Positions 1-5,663 of a DNA stretch of 7,419 nucleotides are shown piece after piece. The translations under genes were made by a program, and so were the position numbers. Location: assembly GCA_946624335.1 (NCBI GenBank), contig CAMOSA010000121.1:1-7419 (forward strand). Direction: 5' to 3'. The number at the start of each line of letters is the position of its first letter. Position 1 is the stretch's first letter. The stretch is from an uncultured Prevotellaceae bacterium (GTDB lineage: Bacteria > Bacteroidota > Bacteroidia > Bacteroidales > Bacteroidaceae). Under the pieces are notes generated by a model. The model was given only the letters and a program-made list of their open reading frames with translations. It made no database searches and was not told the origin of the DNA.

Positions 1-156
1 AAAAATGCTGACGTGGTGGCGTATAAGAAGTTAAAGTTTCTTAAAAGACCGTAAGGAGGAGATAAAAGGTGGGGTTTGGTAGCTGCAGGCGAGGGATATA
101 GAGTGACAAATAAGGGGTTGGATGCGACTATACCTTCATGCTTCACGTCCTGTCGC

Positions 157-262
157 TAAGGGGTTTGGGACGAAAAACCTATGGGTCTGGAACGGAAGAC
201 TTAAGGGTCTGGGGCGGAAGCCTTAAGGGTTTGGGGCGAGAGCCTTAAGGGTTGGGCGGGCG
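157..262. repeat. Degenerate 22-bp tandem repeat, about 4.7 units
   Basis: Units begin at 157 (23 nt), 180, 202, 224 and 246, with the consensus beginning TAAGGGTYTGGGGCG and closing GAAGCCT or GAGAGCCT. The two best units (202-223 and 224-245) differ at only a few positions. Unit junctions create the palindrome CCTTAAGG at 221-228 and 243-250. Each of the better units starts with TAA, and 22 is not a multiple of three, so this is not a coding repeat. Function unknown. Confidence 0.75.
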
Positions 263-280
263 AAGATCTTCTTCTTCACA

Positions 281-324
281 CGAATGACCATAAAGGTACT
301 CAGCGATGGCCATAAAGATGGTTT
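281..324. repeat. Two-copy 22-bp duplication (CCATAAAG motif)
   Basis: The motif CCATAAAG occurs at 288-295 and 310-317, exactly 22 bp apart. Over 284-297 against 306-319, 12 of 14 positions agree. With only two copies, support rests on its closeness to other 22-bp repeats. A 10-bp palindrome, GAAGATCTTC, lies just upstream at 262-271. Confidence 0.45.
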
Positions 325-349
325 TGTGGTGGAAAGATGATATTCGATA

Positions 350-474
350 TATACTATTCTTTTTCCAAAATTATCCTACACTCCTACACCTTTTACGCTT
401 TACCTCTTGATTATCTGTAATCTAAAGGGTGTAGGATGAGGTGTAGGATGGGTGTAGGAGGTGTAGGATAAAGG
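350..474 (+). repeat. Left outer arm of inverted repeat with GTGTAGGA clusters
   Basis: GTGTAGGA occurs in direct orientation at 429-436, 441-448, 452-459 and 461-468, and as TCCTACAC at 374-381 and 382-389. Segment 372-390 is therefore the reverse complement of 451-470 with a single indel, so this arm alone can form a hairpin of about 19 bp around a 60-nt loop. The partner arm lies at about 884-1008. Confidence 0.85.
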
Positions 475-592
475 GTCGAATAATGGTCGTTTTAAAGATT
501 TTTTACATAATGACCCGTCCTTTTTGGCCGTCTGCCAGACCGCTTAACGTTATCAAACTGCGTGTCCCACCAGATATTCATGATGATATGCG

Positions 593-724
593 CAATTCCC
601 GCCAATGGGAAACCCGATTGCAACCGGTGGTAAACCTGAGTTCCGCCAATGTAAATCGTGAGTTCCGCCAATGTGAATCGTGAGTTCCACTGGTGGAAAT
701 CGTGAGTCCCACTAATGGGACTGG
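593..724. repeat. Core 22-bp hairpin-forming tandem repeat, six units
   Basis: Units start at 593, 615, 637, 659, 681 and 703. The central pair (637 and 659) is nearly identical, beginning TGAGTTCCGCCAATG. The outer units are diverged but three keep a small stem: TTCCC/GGGAA at 596-600 and 607-611, TTCCAC/GTGGAA at 685-690 and 693-698, and GTCCCA/TGGGAC at 706-711 and 716-721. Stem sequences differ between units while pairing is kept. A unit length not divisible by three argues against coding use. Confidence 0.8.
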
Positions 725-734
725 TTGATTGACA

Positions 735-769
735 TAGGTAACAAAGGTGGAAGACTTAGGTAAAAAAGG
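735..769. repeat. Two-copy 22-bp duplication (TAGGTAA motif)
   Basis: Segments 735-747 and 757-769 (TAGGTAACAAAGG and TAGGTAAAAAAGG) differ at one position and lie 22 bp apart, continuing the periodicity of the adjacent core array with a different sequence. Confidence 0.5.
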
Positions 770-883
770 CTCAGAACCTGACGCTCCGGCACGCTCTGCG
801 TAGTAGCGCCGACCCATCCGGCAGACGGTCAAAAAAGGGCGGGCTATTTTGTAAATATTCCTTAAATATGTTAGATATTCATG

Positions 884-1008
884 CCTTATCCTACACCTCC
901 TACACCCATCCTACACCCCATCCTACACCCTTTAGACTACAGATAATCAAGAGATAAAGTACAAAAGGTGTAGGAGTGTAGGATAAATTAGGAAAAAGTG
1001 TTAGTATA
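884..1008 (-). repeat. Right outer arm of inverted repeat with GTGTAGGA clusters
   Basis: This is the reverse complement of 350-474 at roughly 94% identity over the central 97 bp. It again holds six copies of the GTGTAGGA octamer in a 4+2 arrangement and can fold internally as the left arm does. The near identity of two arms more than 400 bp apart implies recent insertion, gene conversion between arms, or selection on pairing. Confidence 0.85.
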
Positions 1009-1087
1009 GCTGTCCGCTAACAATCAAAGGAGCATTTTATCACTCGAAATGTCGGATGCGCGTTTATTGAGTTGCCCAGGTGACTTG

Positions 1088-1144
1088 GCTGGGTGAGCTG
1101 GGTGAACTGGGTGAGTGGGTTCAGCCACCTGGGTGAGTGGGTTC
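1088..1144. repeat. CTGGGTGA repeat cluster with 9-bp and 22-bp periods
   Basis: Three 9-bp units (GCTGGGTGA, GCTGGGTGA, ACTGGGTGA) fill 1088-1114. A perfect 16-bp block, CTGGGTGAGTGGGTTC, occurs at 1107-1122 and again at 1129-1144, an offset of 22 bp. It lies about 80 bp outside the right end of the inverted-repeat element. Function unknown. Confidence 0.7.
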
Positions 1145-1230
1145 TGTCAACGGGATAGTTGTGATGGTACGGAAAGGTAGGTCGTTATTGATAGGTCAAG
1201 ATATTCTCACGGGAGTGTCAGATGCACAGG

Positions 1231-1246
1231 GCGGACGGTTGTCCGC
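1231..1246. other. Small perfect hairpin
   Basis: GCGGAC and GTCCGC form a 6-bp GC-rich stem around a GGTT loop. There is no T-run on either side on either strand, so an intrinsic terminator is not supported. It may be incidental. Confidence 0.35.
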
Positions 1247-1313
1247 AAGGGGGACGTGGTGATACCGAGAAATAGGTAAAAAGGGGGAGATGGCGCATAA
1301 AAAGAGTGCAAAA

Positions 1314-1345
1314 TTTGGCTGTTGCGCTACATTTTAATACCTTTG
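1314..1345 (+). promoter_or_regulatory. Bacteroidota-type promoter of the aldo/keto reductase gene
   Basis: TTTG at 1314-1317 and TACCTTTG at 1338-1345 match the Bacteroidota -33 (TTTG) and -7 (TAnnTTTG) elements with 20 nt between them. Transcription would begin at about 1350, leaving a leader of about 20 nt before the ATG at 1372. This also excludes the in-frame GTG at 1306 as a start. Confidence 0.7.
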
Positions 1346-1371
1346 CGGGCGAAAAACGAGACGAAGAGTCT

Positions 1372-2489
<1,118 letters not shown>

Positions 2490-2492
2490 GGG

Positions 2493-2580
2493 GATGGCGG
2501 AATAACGAGATAACGGAATAACGAGATAACGGAATAACGAGATAACGGAATAACGAGATAACGGAATAACGAGATAACGT
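2493..2580 (+). repeat. 16-bp tandem array upstream of ddh
   Basis: Two alternating octamers, AATAACGA and GATAACGG, form a 16-bp unit present five times from 2501. Four copies are perfect and the fifth changes only its last base; GATGGCGG at 2493-2500 looks like a diverged first half-unit. Near-identity of the copies indicates recent expansion or homogenisation. The array ends 41 bp before the ddh start, in the space where its promoter or leader should lie. Confidence 0.92.
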
Positions 2581-2621
2581 GACAAACAGACAATTAAATA
2601 ACAAAAAAAACAACACACACA

Positions 2622-3521
2622 ATGAAAAAGATTCGCACAGCCATCGTAGGTTATGGCAACATCGGTAAGTATGCCCTCGAGGCGCTTCTGGAGGCGCCCG
2701 ACATGGAAGTGGCAGGTATTGTACGCCGCCGTGGCGCTGAGGACCTGCCCAAGGAGTTGGAAGGTTACAAGGTCGTCAAGGACATCCGCGAGCTGGACGA
2801 CGTGGACGTCGCTATCCTGGCCACTCCCACACGTAGCGTCGAGGCTTACGCCAAGGACATCCTGGCTCTCGGCATCAACACGGTGGACTCCTTTGATATA
2901 CACACGCAGATTGTCGAGCTGCGCCGTTCGCTGGACGCTGCGGCCAAGGCCGGCGGTGCGGTGAGCATTATCTCAGCCGGCTGGGATCCGGGTTCGGACA
3001 GCGTGGTTCGCACGCTGATGGAGAGCCTGGCCCCGAAGGGTATCACATACACCAACTTCGGTCCGGGCCGCTCGATGGGTCACTCGGTGGCGGTGCGTGC
3101 CATCGCCGGCGTTCGTGATGCGCTGAGTGTGACGATCCCGCTGGGCACAGGCATCCATCGCCGTATGGTGTACGTAGAGCTGGAGCCGGGCGCCGACTTC
3201 GAGACGGTGAAGCAGGCGGTGCTCACCGACCCCTACTTCGTCAACGACGAGACGCACGTGCAGCAGGTGTCCTGCGTCAAGGACCTGAACGACGTCGGGC
3301 ACGGCGTGAACCTGGTGCGCAAGGGTGTCAGCGGCATGACGCACAACCAGCTGTTCGAGTTCAACATGAAGATCAACAACCCGGCGCTGACGGCCCAGGT
3401 GCTGGTCAATGTGGCGCGCGCCTCGATGCGTCAGCAGCCCGGCTGCTACACGATGATCGAGATTCCCGTCATCGACCTCTTGCCCGGCGACAGGGAGGAG
3501 ATCGTGGGACACTTGGTCTAA
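2622..3521 (+). CDS. ddh: meso-Diaminopimelate D-dehydrogenase
   Basis: A 299-residue cytosolic NADP-dependent oxidoreductase (EC 1.4.1.16). The family interconverts L-tetrahydrodipicolinate and meso-diaminopimelate with ammonia, a one-step route to the DAP needed for lysine and peptidoglycan. The N-terminal Rossmann fold shows GYGNIG at residues 10-15. The substrate domain has the family signatures SAGWDPG (118-124) and GPGRSMGHS (147-155), and the C-terminal segment NNPALTAQVLV (252-262) corresponds to the conserved NPDFTA-type region. Length is slightly below that of the Corynebacterium enzyme, as in the shorter Bacteroidota forms. The ATG follows an A-rich leader with no Shine-Dalgarno, normal for Bacteroidota. 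No clear TAnnTTTG promoter is visible, because the upstream gap is taken up by two tandem arrays. The TAA stop lies 9 bp before the start of a hairpin element. Confidence 0.93.
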   Translation: MKKIRTAIVGYGNIGKYALEALLEAPDMEVAGIVRRRGAEDLPKELEGYKVVKDIRELDDVDVAILATPTRSVEAYAKDILALGINTVDSFDIHTQIVELRRSLDAAAKAGGAVSIISAGWDPGSDSVVRTLMESLAPKGITYTNFGPGRSMGHSVAVRAIAGVRDALSVTIPLGTGIHRRMVYVELEPGADFETVKQAVLTDPYFVNDETHVQQVSCVKDLNDVGHGVNLVRKGVSGMTHNQLFEFNMKINNPALTAQVLVNVARASMRQQPGCYTMIEIPVIDLLPGDREEIVGHLV

Positions 3522-3530
3522 AAAAATAAA

Positions 3531-3623
3531 AAGTGAAAAGTGATAGAATGAAAAATTCAAGTATCCATTCAAGAACTGAAGGTTATTCTTATTTTTCACT
3601 TTTCATTCTTTCACTTTTCACTT
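3531..3623 (+). repeat. Intergenic hairpin element, GTGAAAA heptamer type
   Basis: Arms 3531-3554 and 3600-3623 are complementary over 24 bp with one mismatch, around a loop of about 45 nt. The arms are built from GTGAAAA-like heptamers, and the right arm region carries one more heptamer (3591-3599). The loop contains CTGAAGGTTATTCTTA at 3576-3591, which recurs at 14 of 16 positions in the ribF-CPBP gap. The element fills almost the whole ddh-ribF gap. It could act as an RNA hairpin, but no T-run follows, so a standard intrinsic terminator is doubtful. Confidence 0.85.
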
Positions 3624-3631
3624 AATAGAAT

Positions 3632-4531
3632 ATGAAGGTATGCACCATAGGCTTCTTCGACGGCGTGCATCGCGGTCATCAGTGCCTCATCCAACAGGTG
3701 AAGGATGAGGCACGACGGCACGATGCACACTCGCTGCTCATCACCTTCGACCGCCATCCGCGTTCGGTCTTCGCTCCGGAAAGTGCTCCGTCCCTACTGA
3801 CCTCTGCCGGGGAGAAGATGGAATTGCTGCAGGCCACGGGCGTCGATGACATCTATGTGCTGCCCTTCGACCGACAGATGGCGTCGCTGACGGCCCGTGA
3901 GTTCATGGCCGAAGTGCTGAAGGGGCAGTTGGGGGTCGGTGCGCTGGTGATCGGCTACGACCATCACTTTGGCCGTCCCCAGGGCGAGCATTTTGAGGAC
4001 TACTGTGCTTATGGTCGAGAAATTGGCATCGACGTGGTGCTGGCGCATGAGCTCGAAGGCGAACACGTCAGCAGCTCTGCCATCCGTCGCGCTCTTGAAA
4101 AAGGCGACGTGGCACAGGCAGCTCATCTGCTCGGACGGCCTTACACATGGACTGGGCGCGTCGTGCACGGTCACGCTATCGGCCAACTATTAGGTTTCCC
4201 TACGGCCAACCTCGAAGCCGCCGAGCCGATGAAGCTGTTGCCGGCGAAAGGAGCCTACGCAGTAGAAGTGACGGAAGCCGATGAGAAAGACGGCCCGAAA
4301 TGGCAAGGAATGCTCAATATCGGCCGCCGGCCAACGCTGGACAACGGCAACGACGTGAGCGTCGAGGCCCATCTGCTGGACTACGACGGCGACTTGTACG
4401 GCCACCGCCTCACCATATCTTTTATTGCCCGCCTACGTGAAGAGCGCCGTTTCGACAGCGAGGAGGCGCTGGTAGAACAGCTCCTACGCGATGAACAGGT
4501 TGTACGTCGCATCATACGGAATGACGAATGA
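3632..4531 (+). CDS. ribF: Bifunctional riboflavin kinase / FMN adenylyltransferase (FAD synthetase)
   Basis: A 299-residue cytosolic enzyme that phosphorylates riboflavin to FMN and adenylates FMN to FAD. The N-terminal nucleotidyltransferase domain has GFFDGVHRGH (7-16, with the HxGH motif at 13-16), GYDHHFG (108-114) and SSSAIR (147-152). The C-terminal flavokinase domain has GRVVHGHAIGQLLGFPTAN (175-193, with the PTAN nucleotide/Mg site) and the expected catalytic Glu at about 245 (SVEAHLLDYDGDLYG). The start is fixed by an in-frame TAG at 3626-3628, directly upstream. The protein begins almost at its first beta strand, roughly 16 residues shorter than E. coli RibF. The final residues NDE and the TGA are encoded by the GAATGAC heptamer array. 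No separate promoter is visible, so cotranscription with ddh is possible. Function assignment is secure. Confidence 0.95.
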   Translation: MKVCTIGFFDGVHRGHQCLIQQVKDEARRHDAHSLLITFDRHPRSVFAPESAPSLLTSAGEKMELLQATGVDDIYVLPFDRQMASLTAREFMAEVLKGQLGVGALVIGYDHHFGRPQGEHFEDYCAYGREIGIDVVLAHELEGEHVSSSAIRRALEKGDVAQAAHLLGRPYTWTGRVVHGHAIGQLLGFPTANLEAAEPMKLLPAKGAYAVEVTEADEKDGPKWQGMLNIGRRPTLDNGNDVSVEAHLLDYDGDLYGHRLTISFIARLREERRFDSEEALVEQLLRDEQVVRRIIRNDE

Positions 4532-4758
4532 CGAATGACGAATGACAAATGATGAATGACGAATGACAAATTACGAATGATGAATGACGAATGACGAATG
4601 ACAAATGACAAATTACGAATGACAAATGACGAATGATGAATGACGAATGACGAATGATGAATGACGAATCTCGCTTCGCTCGAAATGACGAATCATAGTT
4701 ACCGTCCACTCCTGAAGGTAATCCTTAGTTGTCATTTGTCACTCGTCATTCATCATTA
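4519..4758 (+). repeat. Intergenic hairpin element, GAATGAC heptamer type
   Basis: Twenty-one heptamers run from 4519 to 4665 (mostly GAATGAC, with AAATGAC, GAATGAT, AAATGAT and AAATTAC variants). They are followed by a partial unit, a 13-nt interruption at 4670-4682 (CTCGCTTCGCTCG) and one or two more units to 4696. A 34-nt spacer (4697-4730) contains a TTACC/GGTAA stem and CTGAAGGTAATCCTTA at 4712-4727. About four heptamers in inverted orientation then fill 4731-4758 and can pair with the direct array. The element starts inside the ribF C-terminus and ends 18 bp before the next gene. Confidence 0.92.
4670..4681 (-). repeat. 12-bp interruption motif shared by two arrays
   Basis: CTCGCTTCGCTC is the exact reverse complement of GAGCGAAGCGAG at 2442-2453. 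Each copy interrupts a different heptamer array and contains the core GCGAAGC, a sequence known for forming an unusually stable DNA minihairpin. Confidence 0.8.
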
Positions 4759-4776
4759 AAAAAAACTTCTTCACTT

Positions 4777-5577
4777 ATGATTAAGACAAGAGCTTGGTGG
4801 ATATACCTCCTCATTTTCATCATCAGCCAACTGGCAGCAGTGGCTGTCATGCTCGGGGTACGACTGGCTGGTGGTCAACTGGCAGCGACCTCGGAATGGG
4901 CAATCGTGGCTACATTATTCGTTGCTAACGCACTGGCCATCGCCCTGTTCTTCCTTTTCCGCCCACGAAGCATTACCTGGACGAGCACCCTGTCAGGCAC
5001 TCGAGGAGCTGTCGGACGCCGTTCCGCGCTGATCCTCCTGACGGCAATACCCATAACGTTCTTGGTCAACCTGCTCCAAGAAGCCTTCTTCCCCGACATT
5101 CCCGACCTGGTGGGGGCGGAGATGCTCAAAACCATTATGTATAATCCTCTGGGACTGCTGACGGTGGCCGTGCTGGGTCCCATCGCCGAGGAGCTGCTCT
5201 TCCGGGGCGGCGTACAGACCGACCTTCAGCTCCACCATTCCGACCAGGGTTGGTTCGTCCCCATCTGCGTCAGCGCCGTGCTCTTCTCGCTCATCCACAT
5301 GAATCCGGCGCAGATGCCCATCGCCTTCATCTTGGGGCTCGTGCTCGGCTTTGCCTACTGGTGGACAGGCTCACTCGTTGCCCCTGTCCTCATCCACGTC
5401 TTCAACAACTCCTTTGCCTGCCTGATGTCCTACGTCGCGCCGAACGACGACAGCCTGATCAGCTTCTTAGGAGGCAAGGCCAACGCCGGTATTGCTGCCG
5501 TCATTTGCATCTTTTGGCTCGCTATAACGCTGCGTGCAGTATCGAAAGAGGGCCTTTCGGGTATAGAAAAGGGCTAA
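4777..5577 (+). CDS. CPBP-family intramembrane metalloprotease homologue
   Basis: A 266-residue polytopic inner-membrane protein of the CPBP (CAAX protease and bacteriocin-processing, Abi) family. The defining motifs are all visible: EELLFRG at 138-144 (E138, E139, R143), an F..H motif in LFSLIHMN (H174), and HVFNN at 207-211 (H207, N211). Hydrophobic segments lie at about 8-29, 42-61, 83-103, 124-140, 160-176, 178-196, 199-218 and 235-252. The family comprises glutamic-type intramembrane proteases related to Rce1; the substrate of this one cannot be inferred. ATG 4777 was chosen over an in-frame TTG at 4729, because the extra 16 codons are read from the inverted heptamer arm of the repeat element. 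It sits between ribF and topA on the same strand. Roles in bacteriocin immunity or prenyl-protein processing are possible for the family but unsupported here. Confidence 0.9.
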   Translation: MIKTRAWWIYLLIFIISQLAAVAVMLGVRLAGGQLAATSEWAIVATLFVANALAIALFFLFRPRSITWTSTLSGTRGAVGRRSALILLTAIPITFLVNLLQEAFFPDIPDLVGAEMLKTIMYNPLGLLTVAVLGPIAEELLFRGGVQTDLQLHHSDQGWFVPICVSAVLFSLIHMNPAQMPIAFILGLVLGFAYWWTGSLVAPVLIHVFNNSFACLMSYVAPNDDSLISFLGGKANAGIAAVICIFWLAITLRAVSKEGLSGIEKG

Positions 5578-5590
5578 AAAATGTTTTTTT

Positions 5591-5644
5591 CTTATATATA
5601 TAAGGTGTAGTTCGCTTTTTTTATGTAGTTTTGCGCCCGCAAAA
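5591..5644 (+). promoter_or_regulatory. topA promoter region with -7 element and two inverted repeats
   Basis: TAGTTTTG at 5626-5633 matches the Bacteroidota -7 element (TAnnTTTG); the expected TTTG at -33 is absent. A perfect 14-bp palindrome, CTTATATATATAAG (5591-5604), lies at about the -33 position. A second inverted repeat, TTTTGC-GCCC-GCAAAA (5629-5644), overlaps the -7 element and the probable start site. The leader to the ATG at 5664 would be about 25 nt. Confidence 0.55.
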
Positions 5645-5663
5645 TCGAAACAAAGCGATATAT

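Larger units (their letters stand above)
350..1008. repeat. Long inverted-repeat element (arms of about 190 bp, repeat-filled core)
   Basis: Positions 350-540 pair with the reverse complement of 818-1008. The outer part (374-470 against its partner at about 888-984) shows about six mismatches in 97 bp. The inner part (471-540 against 818-887) is more diverged but still alignable and ends in a shared CCGTCTGCC block. Each arm contains six copies of GTGTAGGA: two in inverted orientation at one end and four direct at the other, so each arm can also fold on itself. The core (541-817) contains 22-mer hairpin repeats. No transposase or other gene lies inside. A flanking target duplication is not clear beyond a possible TA. 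It could be a non-autonomous MITE-like element, a structured RNA locus or a fold-back chromosomal element. The structure is certain, the function unknown. Confidence 0.85.
1..1300. other. Gene-free, repeat-rich region of about 1.3 kb
   Basis: No convincing coding sequence is visible on either strand. The only open stretches of 60 codons or more (483-683 plus, 578-832 minus) lie inside repeat structures and match no family I recognise. The region holds several tandem duplications with a 22-bp period, a 659-bp inverted-repeat element, a 9-bp repeat cluster at 1088-1114 and a small hairpin at 1231-1246. Base composition is lower in GC than the genes to the right. Positions 1-150 and 1147-1300 show nothing recognisable beyond that hairpin. 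The upstream neighbouring gene is not visible with any certainty. Confidence 0.7.

Noticed and set aside
1..54. Possible C-terminal tail of an upstream plus-strand gene (17 lysine-rich codons, then TAA)
   Set aside because: An open run of 17 codons is expected by chance in nearly half of random frames, and the tail matches nothing I recognise.
366..373. Minus-strand TAATTTTG as a promoter -7 element
   Set aside because: There is no TTTG at the -33 position and no gene in that direction; it is not conserved in the partner arm.
483..683. 66-codon plus-strand open frame
   Set aside because: It starts in the inverted-repeat arm and ends in the 22-mer array, has no recognisable family or promoter, and its frame shifts relative to each repeat unit.
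157..769. CRISPR array
   Set aside because: The 22-bp units are contiguous with no unique spacers and no cas genes are present.
578..832. 84-codon minus-strand open frame
   Set aside because: It is read through the non-coding-length 22-mer repeats and the right inner arm; it has no domain and no upstream signals.
370..985. Replication origin with DnaA boxes
   Set aside because: TTATCCTACAC resembles but does not match TTATCCACA (it has an inserted base), and no dnaA or rep gene is visible.
1306..1371. GTG-initiated N-terminal extension of the aldo/keto reductase
   Set aside because: A promoter -7 element (1338-1345) lies within it, and the family homology starts after residue 33 of that reading.
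4381..4776. Minus-strand open frames made of SFVIRHS repeats, and the TTG 4729 extension of the CPBP protein
   Set aside because: Both are translations of the GAATGAC heptamer array or its inverted arm, not proteins.
5576..5590. A6-TG-T7 as an intrinsic terminator of the CPBP gene
   Set aside because: The stem is only A-T pairs, too weak for a convincing terminator.
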